Made by a program: the position numbers and the translations under genes | Assembly (NCBI RefSeq): GCF_001303895.1 | Contig: NZ_LJSD01000001.1 | Location: 418,223 to 482,222 of the forward strand | From: Mesorhizobium sp. 1M-11 | GTDB lineage: Bacteria; Pseudomonadota; Alphaproteobacteria; Rhizobiales; Rhizobiaceae | Direction: 5' to 3' | DNA: 64,000 nucleotides | Shown: piece after piece, positions 1 through 10,636 of the stretch | Position numbering within the stretch: position 1 is the first letter of the stretch | Layout of the letters: each line of letters begins with the position of its first letter | The notes under the pieces: model-generated | Told to the model about the DNA's origin: nothing | The model's database searches: none | The model's input: the letters and a program-made list of their open reading frames with translations, nothing else

Positions 1-1411
1 GAAACCTGAAGCCGCTCTTCGGGTTCAGCTTGTTGTCGCGATTGTCAAAGACATATTGCAGCGGCACGCTGGCGATCAGGTAGTCGTGCTTGCCGAAACT
101 GTCGGTGATCTTCGAATAATCGAGCGAAACCTCAGCCGACACGGTCTGCCGCTTGTCGAGCTCATAGGACAGTCCCACGCCGCCCTTGGTCGAGAAGCGG
201 TCATAGGCGTCGGGATGTTCGTAGACAGTTTTCAGATTGGCGAAGAACTTCGAGGCTGGCCCGACCACGCCCGGTTTCTCGAACATGATGCCGGCATTGT
301 AATTCAACTCGCCGAGTGCGTTGGCGCCGATGCCGCTGATCGCCCCTTCGATGCGCAGCTTCTCGGCGCGGCCGAACAGGTTGCGATGGCCCCAATAACC
401 TTCCAGGCCAAGTCCTTCGGTATTGGAGAAGGTACCACCGACACCCAGATAGCGCGGCTTGCGTTCGCTCACCTCAACGTCGATCGGGATATTGCCGTCG
501 GCATCGAGCTTGTCGCCTTCCTTCAGCGAGACGCTGTTGAAGACCTCCAGCCCAAGCAGACGATCGCGAGCGTCCTCGATCTGCTTCGGCGAATAGCGCT
601 CGCCGCGCTTCAAGCCAGTCATGTATTCCGTGAATTCGGGATCCACCGCCTCGGTGCCTTCGACGGTCGTCTGGCCGATACCCGCGACCGGACCGGCTTC
701 GACGGTCAGCGTCACGTCGAGCCGCCCCCCATCATGATCGGCCACGACTTCGCGATCGGTGACCTTGGCCAGCGGTCTGCCCTCGTCCTTCAACGCCTTG
801 ACCAGCCGCGCTTCGGCTTTCAACACTGCACCGGAACTCGCGTCGCCGCCTGAGATCAGGCCGAAATCAGCACTCGCCATGCCGGCGGCATCGCCCTTCA
901 AACGGATGTCGCCGAGCGTGAATTTCTGGCCTGGCCTTACGGTGATCGTCACCGGGACGGGCTGTTGCCCCTTGAATTCAGCGTCGGGCGGCAAGTCGTC
1001 CAGCGACTTGCCGGCAATGGCGATGTCGACGACACCTTCGTAGCGGGCATCTTCATAGAGCGCAGCAACCAGTTGCTCGCGATCCCCGCGCGCCTTGGTC
1101 ATCAGACCGAGCGAACCGGATACCGGGCGTTCTTCGTCGTTCTTCAGGCTGGAGACATTCTCCAGTTTTTCCTTCAGGTCGTCGTCAGCGTCCGGAGCTT
1201 CGATGGTCACGGTGTAGCGCAAGGGATCGGTGATCGCCTCGTCTGTTTCCTCTTCGGAACCCCAGAGCTTGATTCCGAACAATTCGAAAGCCGAGGCGCT
1301 TCGCCCCTCGATCATGATGGCGGAGACGCCGAGCGTGGCCAAAAGCAGGGCGCGCGAAAGCGCACGCCAGGACGTGCACTCCAACAAACAACGCCTCACC
1401 ACAACAGGCAT
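1..1411 (-). CDS. tamA: TamA/BamA-family outer membrane assembly protein (3' part outside window)
   Basis: Translating the minus strand from the ATG at 1411 gives about 470 residues that run off the window edge. The N-terminus has a signal peptide (Arg-rich start, hydrophobic stretch ending near ASAFEL). Next come POTRA-like segments and the start of an Omp85 beta-barrel, with features such as LGVGGTFSNTEGLGLEGYWG and, near the edge, FDNRDNKLNPKSGFRF, which is typical of barrel strands in this family. Proteins of this type insert or help translocate outer-membrane and autotransporter proteins; TamA works with TamB, which would lie beyond base 1. TamA is preferred to BamA because the neighbours are not the usual bamA set (rseP, lpxD), but this rests on context only. 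The ribosome site before ATG 1411 is weak, so the start could shift. Confidence 0.8.
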   Translation of the reverse strand, partial: MPVVVRRCLLECTSWRALSRALLLATLGVSAIMIEGRSASAFELFGIKLWGSEEETDEAITDPLRYTVTIEAPDADDDLKEKLENVSSLKNDEERPVSGSLGLMTKARGDREQLVAALYEDARYEGVVDIAIAGKSLDDLPPDAEFKGQQPVPVTITVRPGQKFTLGDIRLKGDAAGMASADFGLISGGDASSGAVLKAEARLVKALKDEGRPLAKVTDREVVADHDGGRLDVTLTVEAGPVAGIGQTTVEGTEAVDPEFTEYMTGLKRGERYSPKQIEDARDRLLGLEVFNSVSLKEGDKLDADGNIPIDVEVSERKPRYLGVGGTFSNTEGLGLEGYWGHRNLFGRAEKLRIEGAISGIGANALGELNYNAGIMFEKPGVVGPASKFFANLKTVYEHPDAYDRFSTKGGVGLSYELDKRQTVSAEVSLDYSKITDSFGKHDYLIASVPLQYVFDNRDNKLNPKSGFRF

Positions 1412-1720
1412 CTACTCAACCTGCCCTCGAATCCAGACTCTGTCCTCCCAATGCACCCAAATGCTAAAATTGGAATGAACGTGTGAAGTCCTCGTAAACT
1501 CACAATGCGGCCACAGTTCAATTGTCCGAATTGTACCGGGCTTGGAATACACACCTTTTGTGCAGTCGCAAAATTGTGTGATCTGTGCCCTAGATAAGAT
1601 GTCCCGGCGACAGGCCGGCAAAAGATGTCTGCAACCAGCGGTTTGCACGCCGCCGGGAGCGTTGACAAGCCTTGCCGAAGCTTGAACATGCCGGGGACTA
1701 TCAGGTGCCAGGAGGGTGTG
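1412..1720. promoter_or_regulatory. Divergent intergenic region between tamA-like and alpha-2-macroglobulin genes
   Basis: About 309 bases separate two divergently transcribed envelope genes, so both promoters should lie here. It holds AT-rich patches (around 1500-1600). I cannot assign a convincing -35/-10 pair. The reading frame that extends the macroglobulin gene upstream to 1625 lacks a ribosome site and has no signal peptide, so I treat it as non-coding. Confidence 0.45.
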
Positions 1721-4700
1721 ATGGCATTGCGCGCGGCTCGTTTTCTGCCGATTCTGTTCTTTTTCCTGTTTGCTTCGTTCGGCGCCGTCCAGGCGGCGGA
1801 CACAAAGCGCATCGTGACAACGGATAATTCCGATTATTTCGGCTTCGACCTGCGCTCCGAGCAGAACCTCACCCTCGATCAGTGCAAGACGACATGCCTC
1901 GGCGATTCGGCCTGCCGCGCCTTCACCTACAACACCAAGGCGAAATGGTGCTTCCTCAAATCCGACTTCAACACGCTGAAGCCCTTTGCCGGCGCCGTCG
2001 GCGGCAAGGTCGTCACCATCGACACCGCTCCGGACATCGGCGCCCCTGCGGAACTCAGCTATTTTCCGGCCTGGATGGCCGATCAGGCGCAGCAATACCG
2101 CAATTTCCTGACCGGCCCGGGCTACACCAAGCCCACCGATGGCTTGACCACTTTGGAGCAGGAAGCCGAGCAGTCGGCGCTCTCCGGTGATCATCGCACC
2201 GCCATGCAGAAATACGAAGCCGCGGCTTCAGTCATGCCGGACGATGCAGCGCTTTGGCCCAAACTGGCACGCGAGATCCTGGCCACACTGGAAGCCTCCA
2301 GCGACAATCAATCGACGCTGCAATCCAACGCCACCTCGGCCGCCTATCTCGGCTACAAGCTGTCGCGGACAGCAGGTGCCCGCGCCGAAGCTTTGGCGCT
2401 GCTCGCTGGCGGTCTCGATCGCCGCGATCAATATCGTCCGGCCTTGCAGGCCTATGAGGCCAGCCTCGCGCTCGAGAATTCAGCGGCCGTCCGTTCCGAA
2501 TATGAGGATTTGAAGGCGCGCAAGGGTTTCCGTGTCGTCGAACATACCGTCGATGCCGACACCTCCAGTCCACGCATCTGCGCGCAGTTCTCCGAGGAAC
2601 TGGTCAAGACCGGCGTCGATTATGCGCAGTTCGTCACCATCGGCGGCGCGGCGCCCAAGGCGGTCGAGGCGAAGGATAAGCAGATCTGCGTCGAAGGGCT
2701 CGAACACGGCCAGCATTATGATGTCGTCTTCCGCGCCGGCATTCCCGCCGCCATCGGCGAGGTGACCGCAGCTCCCGTAACGCTGTCGATCTATGTGCAG
2801 GACCGTGCCCCGTCCGCCCGCTTCACCGGCGACAGCTTCGTGCTGCCGTCCGGCGTACGCCGCGGCATTCCGGTCGTCACCGTCAACATGAACGCCGCCG
2901 ACATGAAGCTCTTCCGCATCGGCGACCGCTCGCTGGCGCAGCTTCTCTCCGGCTACCAGTTCCTGCGCCAGCTCGACGGCTACGACCTTTCCAACATCAA
3001 GGAGCAGATGGGGCAGCCGATCTGGGAAGGCCGCATGGAGATCGCCGGCGACCTCAACAAGGAAGTGACGACGTCCTTCCCGGTCGACGAGGCGCTGCCG
3101 CAGCGCAAGCCCGGCGTCTATATCCTCACGGCGCAGCCGGTGGACGACAAGAGCGACGAGTACAATTCGCGCGCCACGCAATGGTTCGTGGTTTCCGACA
3201 TCGGCCTTTCAACCTACACCGGCCAGGACGGCCTCAACGTCTTCGCCCGCTCGCTGGGCAGTGCCAAGCCCATCCAGGGCGCGGAACTTACTTTGCTTGC
3301 CCGCAACAACGAGATCCTCGGCACCGCCACGACGGATGGCGAAGGCCGCGCCGTCTTCAATCCGGGCCTCACCCGTGGCGAAGGCGGCATGGTGCCGGCG
3401 GTGCTGATGGCCAAGCAAGGCGACCAGGACTTCGTCTTCCTCGACATGGCCAAGGCCGGTTTCGATCTTTCGGACCGCGGCGTGGCCGGCCGCGCCGCAC
3501 CCGGCGCGCTTGACGTCTATGCATGGACCGAGCGCGGCATCTACCGCGTCGGTGAAGACGTGCACGTGCAGGCGCTCGCCCGCGACGATGCCTCGAAGGC
3601 GGTTGAGAACCTGCCGTTGACCTTCATCTTCACGCGCCCCGACGGGGTCGAAGCGCGGCGCATCGTCAGCGACGGTATTTCGGCCGGCGGCCATGCTGTC
3701 GATCTGGCGCTGGAACCCAATGCCATGCGCGGCACCTGGACGGTGTCGATCCATACCGATCCGAAACAGGCAGCGGTGGCGACGCATATGTTCCTGGTCG
3801 AGGATTTCGTGCCAGATCGCATCGAGTTCGACCTCAGTGCAGACAAGAAAGAGATCGCCCAGGGAGAGACCGCCAACATCACCGTCGATGGCCGCTTCCT
3901 CTACGGCGCGCCGGCGGCCGGGCTTGCGCTGGAAGGCGAGACGACGCTGTCGGTGACGCGCGACTGGGACCGCTTCAAGGGCTTTGCCTTCGGCCTCGCC
4001 GACGAGCAGGCGGCCCAGTCGACAGTGACGCCGCTGGCCGATCTGCCGGTGGTGGGCGACGATGGAAAGGCAACCTTCCCCGTCGCGATCAACCAATTGC
4101 CGGCCACCACCAAACTGGTGAGCGCCAAGGTGACGGTGCGCATGCGTGAAACCGGCGGTCGCGCCGTCGAGCGTTCGCTCGACCTCGCCGTGCGCCCGCA
4201 AGGCGATCTGATCGGCATCCGACCAGACTTCGACAATGACGAGGTGCCGCAGGGCGGCACCGCCAAGTTCAGCCTGATCGCGGTGGATCGTGACGGCAAT
4301 CGCAAGGCCCTTGCCGGCGCGCAATGGTCGCTGGTCAGGGTCGAGCGCAACTATCAATGGTATCGTAATGGCGGCTCCTGGGCTTATGAAGCGGTGAACC
4401 TCACCAAGGCCGTTGCCAATGGCAAGGTCGATATCGCGGCCGACGGCGAAGCGACGGTCTCGCTACCGGTCGATTGGGGACGCTACCGGCTGGAGGTCGA
4501 AACGGCCGATCCCGAGGGCCCGGCCTCGTCCTACGAGTTCGATGGCGGCTGGTATGTCAGCGCCACCTCGACCGAAACCCCGGACGGGCTGGAGATCGCC
4601 CTCGACAAAGACGATTATGCCGTCGGCGACACCGCCAAGCTGAAAGTATCGCCGCATTATGCCGGCGAGCTCTTGGTAACGGTCGGGGCCGACCGTCTCC

Positions 4701-7195
4701 TGAAAACCTTCAATGTAAGCATTCCCAAGGATGGCGGCACCGTGGATATCCCGGTCACCGACGATTGGGGCGCCGGAGCCTATGTCACGGCCACCCTGTT
4801 CAGGCCGGGCGACGCGGAGCAGAGCCGCATGCCGGCCCGCGCCATAGGCGTGAAATGGCTGAAGATCGATCCCGGCGCCAGGAAGCTCGGCGTCGCGCTT
4901 GCGCCCCCGGCCAAGATGGAGCCCCGGCAGACGCTGTCGGTCCCTGTTTCGGTGACCGGAGTAGCGCCCGGGAGCGATGCCTATGTCATGGTTGCCGCCG
5001 TCGATGTCGGCATTCTCAACCTCACCAGCTACAAGGCGCCGGACCCGGAGAACTGGTTCTTCGGCCAGCGCATGATGGGTCTGGAACTGCGCGACCTTTA
5101 CGGCCGCCTCATCGACGGCTCGCTCGGCACCACCGGCAAGCTGCGCACCGGCGGCGACGGCAACGCCATGCAGAGCCAGGGCAGCCCGCCGACCGAAAAG
5201 CTGGTCGCCTTCTTCTCGGGCATCGTCAAGCTGGATGCCGAAGGCAAGGCCACCGTCGATTTCGATCTGCCGCAGTTCAACGGCACCGCGCGTGTCATGG
5301 CCGTTGCATGGACCAAGGAAGCCGTCGGCCATGCGGTGAGCGACGTGATCGTGCGCGATCCGATTGTCATCACCGCCGGCCTGCCGCGCTTCCTGGCACC
5401 CGGCGATGCCGCGACCATGCGGCTTGACTTCGCCAACACGGATGCGCCGGCCGGCGACTATGCGCTCGCCATTGAAACAACCGGCGACATCACCATCGGC
5501 AATGAAGCTGTACCGGCCAAGCTCACCTTGGCTGAAGGCAAGCGTCAGACGTTGAGTGTGCCGCTGATCGGCGTCTCACCGAGCGATGCCACCATCACGG
5601 TGAAGCTTGCCAAGGACGGCGGGCCTTCCGCCGAACAGACATTGTTCCTTCCCGTTCGTCCCGCCCAGCTTCCCGTCCCGGTCCGTCTTGTGGTGGACCT
5701 GAAGAACGGCGCTTCATTGCGCGTGGACAGCGAACTCCTGGCGGCAAGCACGTTGCAAGGTTCCTCGGTCAGCGTCGGCGTATCGCAGTCGGCGGCGCTC
5801 GACGTGCCGTCATTGATCCTGTCGCTCGACCGCTATCCTTATGGTTGTGCCGAGCAGACCACCAGCCGCGCGCTGCCCCTGCTTTACATGAGCGAAATGT
5901 CGAAGGGGTATGGCATCCCGGACGATCCAGGCCTGCACGATCGGGTGCAGGAAGCGATCTCCAGGGTGCTGAGCTACCAGGCTTCCGGCGGCAGCTTCGG
6001 CCTGTGGGGCCCGGGTTCGGGCGACCTGTGGCTGGATTCCTACGTCACCGATTTCCTGACCAGGGCACGCGAGGCCAAATACGACGTACCCGCCCAAGCG
6101 ATCTCGCAAGCGCTGGCAAACCTGCAGAACTCGCTCGGCTACGATCAGGACGTCCAGGATCGCGGCTCGCAGATCGCCTACGCGCTCTACGTGCTAGCCC
6201 GCAACAAGAAGGCGTCTGTCGGCGACCTGCGCTATTATGCCGACACCAAGCTGGAGGCCTTCTCCAGTCCGATGGCGGTGGCGCAACTGGCCGCCGCCCT
6301 GGCGCTCTACGGAGACGCGCAGCGTTCGGAGGCTACGTTCCAGGCGGCGCTTACGCTGGCCAAGAACACCAGCAACTATGACTGGTACCGTTCCGACTAC
6401 GGCTCGGGGCTGCGGGACGGCGCGGCGATGCTGGCGCTTGCCGCTGAATCCAAACCTGTGCCGTCGGTGGTGCCGGAACTGGTCAAGCTGGTCGAAAGGC
6501 AGCGTGCCGTGCAGCATTGGACGAGCACCCAGGACAATGCCTGGATGCTGCTGGCTGCCCGCGCACTGAAGAACGGCAACGACACCATCAAGCTCGCCAT
6601 CAACGGTCAGCCGCACAGCGGTGCCTATTCGACCGAAATGACGGGAGAGACGCTGCTCGACAGCCCGTTGACCGTAGCCAATGCCGGCAAGAACGGCCTG
6701 CAGGCTGTCGTCACCACCATTGCCGCGCCGGCACAGCCTCTACCGGCGGGCGGCGACGGCTTCACCATCGAGCGCACCTACTACACGCTCGACGGCAATG
6801 AGGCGAATGTCAGCGAGGCCAAGCAGAACGAGCGTTATGTCGTCGTCCTCAAGGTATCGGAACTGAACGACTGGCCGCAGCGTGTGCTCATCACCGATCT
6901 GCTGCCGGCCGGCTTCGAGATCGACAATCCTGGTCTCGTTTCTTCGGCTCAGCTTTCCAACTTCTCCTGGCTGGCGCAAACCAATGCCGCGCATCTCGAA
7001 TTCCGCAACGACCGTTTCGTCGCGGCCTTCGATCCGGCCGCGGAGGACGGCGACCGCACCAAGACCCTGGCCTATGTGGTTCGGGCGGTGACGCCAGGCG
7101 TCTACGCGCATCCGGCGGCCAGCGTGGAGGACATGTACCGGCCGCAATATTCGGCCCGCACCGCCACCGGCATGATGGAGGTGAAGGCGCCGTAA
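1721..7195 (+). CDS. Bacterial alpha-2-macroglobulin with N-terminal PAN/Apple-like domain
   Basis: 1824 residues from the ATG at 1721, which follows CAGGAGGG and begins a clear signal peptide (MALRAARFLPILFFF, cleavage near VQAA). Residues about 25-95 hold a Cys-rich PAN/Apple-like domain, followed by TPR-like helices (about 145-270), then the long array of macroglobulin beta domains. The thioester motif is GCAEQT with Cys at 1376 (codon at 5846), followed by the alpha-helical thioester domain and C-terminal MG10-like region. Such proteins trap proteases covalently in the periplasm. The pbpC gene starts 21 bases downstream; the pairing of this family with pbpC is long known, with the proposed logic of defending and repairing the wall after a protease attack. 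No lipobox Cys is seen after the signal peptide, unlike E. coli YfhM. Confidence 0.93.
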   Translation: MALRAARFLPILFFFLFASFGAVQAADTKRIVTTDNSDYFGFDLRSEQNLTLDQCKTTCLGDSACRAFTYNTKAKWCFLKSDFNTLKPFAGAVGGKVVTIDTAPDIGAPAELSYFPAWMADQAQQYRNFLTGPGYTKPTDGLTTLEQEAEQSALSGDHRTAMQKYEAAASVMPDDAALWPKLAREILATLEASSDNQSTLQSNATSAAYLGYKLSRTAGARAEALALLAGGLDRRDQYRPALQAYEASLALENSAAVRSEYEDLKARKGFRVVEHTVDADTSSPRICAQFSEELVKTGVDYAQFVTIGGAAPKAVEAKDKQICVEGLEHGQHYDVVFRAGIPAAIGEVTAAPVTLSIYVQDRAPSARFTGDSFVLPSGVRRGIPVVTVNMNAADMKLFRIGDRSLAQLLSGYQFLRQLDGYDLSNIKEQMGQPIWEGRMEIAGDLNKEVTTSFPVDEALPQRKPGVYILTAQPVDDKSDEYNSRATQWFVVSDIGLSTYTGQDGLNVFARSLGSAKPIQGAELTLLARNNEILGTATTDGEGRAVFNPGLTRGEGGMVPAVLMAKQGDQDFVFLDMAKAGFDLSDRGVAGRAAPGALDVYAWTERGIYRVGEDVHVQALARDDASKAVENLPLTFIFTRPDGVEARRIVSDGISAGGHAVDLALEPNAMRGTWTVSIHTDPKQAAVATHMFLVEDFVPDRIEFDLSADKKEIAQGETANITVDGRFLYGAPAAGLALEGETTLSVTRDWDRFKGFAFGLADEQAAQSTVTPLADLPVVGDDGKATFPVAINQLPATTKLVSAKVTVRMRETGGRAVERSLDLAVRPQGDLIGIRPDFDNDEVPQGGTAKFSLIAVDRDGNRKALAGAQWSLVRVERNYQWYRNGGSWAYEAVNLTKAVANGKVDIAADGEATVSLPVDWGRYRLEVETADPEGPASSYEFDGGWYVSATSTETPDGLEIALDKDDYAVGDTAKLKVSPHYAGELLVTVGADRLLKTFNVSIPKDGGTVDIPVTDDWGAGAYVTATLFRPGDAEQSRMPARAIGVKWLKIDPGARKLGVALAPPAKMEPRQTLSVPVSVTGVAPGSDAYVMVAAVDVGILNLTSYKAPDPENWFFGQRMMGLELRDLYGRLIDGSLGTTGKLRTGGDGNAMQSQGSPPTEKLVAFFSGIVKLDAEGKATVDFDLPQFNGTARVMAVAWTKEAVGHAVSDVIVRDPIVITAGLPRFLAPGDAATMRLDFANTDAPAGDYALAIETTGDITIGNEAVPAKLTLAEGKRQTLSVPLIGVSPSDATITVKLAKDGGPSAEQTLFLPVRPAQLPVPVRLVVDLKNGASLRVDSELLAASTLQGSSVSVGVSQSAALDVPSLILSLDRYPYGCAEQTTSRALPLLYMSEMSKGYGIPDDPGLHDRVQEAISRVLSYQASGGSFGLWGPGSGDLWLDSYVTDFLTRAREAKYDVPAQAISQALANLQNSLGYDQDVQDRGSQIAYALYVLARNKKASVGDLRYYADTKLEAFSSPMAVAQLAAALALYGDAQRSEATFQAALTLAKNTSNYDWYRSDYGSGLRDGAAMLALAAESKPVPSVVPELVKLVERQRAVQHWTSTQDNAWMLLAARALKNGNDTIKLAINGQPHSGAYSTEMTGETLLDSPLTVANAGKNGLQAVVTTIAAPAQPLPAGGDGFTIERTYYTLDGNEANVSEAKQNERYVVVLKVSELNDWPQRVLITDLLPAGFEIDNPGLVSSAQLSNFSWLAQTNAAHLEFRNDRFVAAFDPAAEDGDRTKTLAYVVRAVTPGVYAHPAASVEDMYRPQYSARTATGMMEVKAP

Positions 7196-7216
7196 GGCCG
7201 GCGCCGCGAGGCGGTC

Positions 7217-9328
7217 ATGACAGACGCTGTCTCCCCTCACCCCGCGCGAAAACGACTGCGGCGCTTCGCGACCCTCGCCGGCGCTGCGGTTGGCTTTGCC
7301 GCAATTGCTGCCGGTGGACTGTGGGGGCTCGACCGTGCCTTTCCGCCGCCATTGCCGAAGACACTGCCGGTATCGGCCGAAGTCCTCGACCGCGACGGCG
7401 CGTTGCTGCGTGCCTTCGCCACCAAGGACGGATACTGGCGTTTGCCGGCGAGCCTCGATCAGGTCGACAAGAACTTCATCGACATGCTGGTCGCCTATGA
7501 GGACAAGCGCTTCTGGGACCACGAAGGTATCGACCCTCTCGCACTGGGACGTGCGGCGATGCAACTCGCCGGCAACCGCCGCATCGTCTCGGGCGGCTCG
7601 ACACTGTCCATGCAGCTGGCTCGCCTGATCGAGCCGCGCGAAAGCCGTTCCGTCGGCTCCAAGCTGAAGCAAATGCTGCGCGCGCTGCAGATCGAGCGGC
7701 GGCTGTCAAAACGCCAGATCCTGGAACACTATCTGACCCTGGCACCCTATGGCGGCAATCTCGAAGGTGTCCGCGCCGCCTCGCTTGCCTATTTCGGCAA
7801 GGAACCGCGCCGTCTCACGGTTTCGGAAGCAGCCCTTCTGGTTGCGCTGCCGCAATTGCCGGAGCGCCGCCGTCCTGACAAGAACCCTACGATTGCTCAG
7901 GCCGCACGGGATCGGGTGCTGAACCGCGTGGTCTCGGCCGGACTGATCGGTGAGCGTGAGGCGCGCCGCGCGGCACTCGACGACGTCTCGGGCTTGCGAC
8001 GGCCCTTGCCTGCCTTCGCGGCGCACACCGCCAACACCTTGCTGCGCAGGGCGGAAGCCGGCGCACCGCTTAAACTCACCCTTCGCAAGAGCGTCCAGGA
8101 AGGGTTGGAAGCCGTGGCGCATGAAGCGGCCGGCCGGCTCGAGCCGAAACTGTCAGTCGCCATGGTGCTGGCCGATTCTCGCACGGGCGACATTTTGGGC
8201 AGCGTCGGCTCTGCATCATTCTTCGATTCCAGCCGTGCCGGCTGGATCGACATGACCCGTATCGTCCGCTCACCGGGTTCGACGCTGAAGCCTTTCATCT
8301 ATGGACTGGCCTTTGAACAAGGCATGGTCGCGCAGGAAACGATGATCGAGGACAGTCCGGCCGACTTCTCCGGCTACAGGCCGAAAAACTTCGACATGGG
8401 CTATCAGGGCGACGTCTCGATCCGGCAGGCCCTGCAGCTTTCGTTGAACGTACCCGCGATCCGCATCCTGGACGCGGTTGGGCCGGCGCGGTTGACCGCC
8501 CGCTTCCGTCAGGCTGGCGTGTCCCCGGTTCTGCCGCTTAATCAGCCACCGGGTCTCGCCATCGGGCTCGGTGGCGTCGGCGCCAGCCTGCGCGATCTGG
8601 TCCAGCTCTATACGGGCCTTGCCAATGGCGGGAAGGTGCATCCACTGCGCGACGGCACAGAGGCCGTGCCTGTAACCGGCAACGCCACCACCATCCTGGA
8701 CGAGCAGGCCAACTGGCAGATCACCGATATCCTGGCCGGCGTGAGGCCACCCGAAGGTGCACCGCGGCGCGGCATCGCCTACAAGACCGGCACGTCCTAT
8801 GGCTACCGCGACGCATGGGCGATCGGTTTCGACGGCCGTTATGTCTTGGGCGTCTGGGTCGGCCGCGCCGATGCCAGTGCCGTACCCGGCCTCTCCGGCT
8901 ATGTGTCGGCCGCACCCATCCTGTTCGAGGGGTTTGTCCGATCAGGCCTTGCCGCTGTCGCCTTGCCCAGCCAACCTGCCGGTGTGCTGCGACCGAGACG
9001 CGAGGACCTGCCGGTCACCCTCGTCCGTTTCGGAACAGGTGCCGATACTCCGGTCGGCATTGCAGCCACCGAACCGGCGCCGCGTATCGTCTTCCCGCCC
9101 GACGGCGCCCGCGTCGATCTCGGTGTCTCGGGGTCCGAAGCCACACCACTGGTGTTGAAGCTTCAGGGTGGCCGAGCGCCATTCCGCTGGCTCGCCAACG
9201 GCAAACCACTGGCCGGGATCGACCGTCGCCGCACCGCGACCTGGCTACCGGACGGCAGCGGCTATTCGACTTTGACCGTGATCGACGCCGCCGGCCGTGC
9301 CACCAGCGTCAAGGTGTTCATCGAATAG
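7217..9328 (+). CDS. pbpC: Penicillin-binding protein 1C (bifunctional peptidoglycan glycosyltransferase/transpeptidase)
   Basis: 703 residues. A membrane anchor lies at about 16-38. The GT51 glycosyltransferase domain follows, with catalytic Glu95 in AYEDKRFW and the [11 protein letters not shown] motif. The transpeptidase has all three motifs: S355-T-L-K358, S409-L-N411 and K523-T-G. The last 100 residues or so form the PBP1C C-terminal domain ([14 protein letters not shown]). The enzyme polymerises lipid II and cross-links peptidoglycan from the periplasmic face. The start at 7217 follows GAGGCGG. It is co-transcribed with the macroglobulin gene. Length and motif order match PBP1C rather than PBP1A or 1B. 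Confidence 0.95.
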   Translation: MTDAVSPHPARKRLRRFATLAGAAVGFAAIAAGGLWGLDRAFPPPLPKTLPVSAEVLDRDGALLRAFATKDGYWRLPASLDQVDKNFIDMLVAYEDKRFWDHEGIDPLALGRAAMQLAGNRRIVSGGSTLSMQLARLIEPRESRSVGSKLKQMLRALQIERRLSKRQILEHYLTLAPYGGNLEGVRAASLAYFGKEPRRLTVSEAALLVALPQLPERRRPDKNPTIAQAARDRVLNRVVSAGLIGEREARRAALDDVSGLRRPLPAFAAHTANTLLRRAEAGAPLKLTLRKSVQEGLEAVAHEAAGRLEPKLSVAMVLADSRTGDILGSVGSASFFDSSRAGWIDMTRIVRSPGSTLKPFIYGLAFEQGMVAQETMIEDSPADFSGYRPKNFDMGYQGDVSIRQALQLSLNVPAIRILDAVGPARLTARFRQAGVSPVLPLNQPPGLAIGLGGVGASLRDLVQLYTGLANGGKVHPLRDGTEAVPVTGNATTILDEQANWQITDILAGVRPPEGAPRRGIAYKTGTSYGYRDAWAIGFDGRYVLGVWVGRADASAVPGLSGYVSAAPILFEGFVRSGLAAVALPSQPAGVLRPRREDLPVTLVRFGTGADTPVGIAATEPAPRIVFPPDGARVDLGVSGSEATPLVLKLQGGRAPFRWLANGKPLAGIDRRRTATWLPDGSGYSTLTVIDAAGRATSVKVFIE

Positions 9329-9487
9329 GCTTGAGCCACGACGGCCTGCGGCATTCAGTTTCCGATCCGTGACTCCATTTGTGATCGGCCTCGTCGGCTC
9401 GGGTGAGGTAGAATTTTCTTGTCCGGCCACCAAATCGCTGGAACTTTTCTTCGCAGCCCCGAAAAAGGCAACTTTCGCCGCACCCAA

Positions 9488-9513
9488 ATTCTACAATTTC
9501 GATAGAGTAGAAT
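9488..9513. promoter_or_regulatory. Inverted repeat ATTCTAC-N12-GTAGAAT upstream of sulfate operon
   Basis: Two perfect 7-base arms (9488-9494 and 9507-9513) separated by 12 bases lie 20-46 bases before the start of the first sulfate-binding protein gene. The size and position fit a repressor operator overlapping a promoter; the right arm contains TAGAAT, a possible -10. The Rrf2 regulator at 14842 is an obvious candidate ligand (inference). Confidence 0.5.
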
Positions 9514-9533
9514 ACGGTTCAACGGAGGCGGAA

Positions 9534-10562
9534 ATGACCAAACCTCATTTCAAGAAACTGCTCGGCATCCTCATCGCCGGTTCTGTCCAGTTCGGCGCGC
9601 TCGGTTTCGCGTTCGCTGATACGACCATTCTCAACGTGTCTTATGATCCGACCCGCGAGCTCTACAAGCAGTTCGACGAGGCTTTCGCTGCCTATTGGAA
9701 AAAGGAGAGCGGCGAGACAGTGACTGTCCAGCAATCCCATGGCGGTTCCGGCAAGCAGGCACGCGCCGTCATCGACGGCCTGGAAGCCGATGTCGTCACA
9801 CTGGCACTCGAGAGCGACATCAACGCCATCGTCGAGAAGTCGAAGAAGATCAATCCCGACTGGCGCACCAAGTTCGAGCACAATTCCGCCCCTTACACAT
9901 CGACCATCATCTTCCTGGTCCGCAAGGGCAACCCCAAGGGTATCAAGGACTGGAACGATCTGGTGAAGGACGGCGTCCAGGTCATCACCCCGAACCCGAA
10001 GACCTCCGGTGGCGCACGCTGGAACTATCTCGCGGCCTGGGCCTACGCCAACGCTCAGAACGGCGGCGACGAAACCAAGACCAAGGAATTCATCTCCAAC
10101 CTCTTTTCGCACGTTCCGGTGCTCGACACCGGTGCTCGCGGTTCGACCGTGACCTTCGCCCAGAAGGATCTCGGCGACGTGCTGCTGGCGTGGGAAAACG
10201 AGGCCTATCTGGCGCTTGATGAATTCGGCGCCGACAAATTCGATGTCGTCTACCCGCCTACGTCCATCCTCGCCGAGCCGCCTGTCGCCGTCGTGGATGG
10301 CAATGTCGACACCAAAGGCACGCGCAAAGTGGCGGAAGCTTATCTGAAATACCTCTATTCGAAAGAGGGTCAGACGATCATCGCCAAGAACCATTACCGT
10401 CCTGCCAAGCCAGAGCTCGTCCCGGCCGAGGACCTTGCCAAGCTGCCCGAGATCAAGCTTGTGACGATCGATGATCCGCAATTCGGCGGCTGGAAGAAGG
10501 CACAGCCTTATCATTTCGCCGACGGTGGTATATTCGACCAAGTCTACAAGCCGGCGCAGTGA
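9534..10562 (+). CDS. sbp: Sulfate ABC transporter, periplasmic sulfate-binding protein
   Basis: 342 residues from ATG 9534, which follows GGAGG at 9524 and begins a Sec signal peptide ([22 protein letters not shown]). The mature start [18 protein letters not shown] and later [35 protein letters not shown] and [12 protein letters not shown] are signature stretches of the Sbp/CysP family. It delivers sulfate (possibly thiosulfate) to CysTWA, whose genes follow after 74 bases. An in-frame extension to 9297 overlaps pbpC and has no ribosome site, so it was rejected. A paralogue lies at the other end of the same cluster (13602). Confidence 0.95.
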   Translation: MTKPHFKKLLGILIAGSVQFGALGFAFADTTILNVSYDPTRELYKQFDEAFAAYWKKESGETVTVQQSHGGSGKQARAVIDGLEADVVTLALESDINAIVEKSKKINPDWRTKFEHNSAPYTSTIIFLVRKGNPKGIKDWNDLVKDGVQVITPNPKTSGGARWNYLAAWAYANAQNGGDETKTKEFISNLFSHVPVLDTGARGSTVTFAQKDLGDVLLAWENEAYLALDEFGADKFDVVYPPTSILAEPPVAVVDGNVDTKGTRKVAEAYLKYLYSKEGQTIIAKNHYRPAKPELVPAEDLAKLPEIKLVTIDDPQFGGWKKAQPYHFADGGIFDQVYKPAQ

Positions 10563-10636
10563 GGGTTGCGGCGACGCCACGACGTTGTCGAGGCGCCCAC
10601 CGGTAAGGGAACAGGAAGGGACGGACTAACAACAAC

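Noticed and set aside
56..1486. Several plus-strand frames over the first 1.5 kb
   Set aside because: They are shadows of the tamA-like gene, whose minus-strand frame is open to the window edge and encodes a recognisable Omp85 protein.
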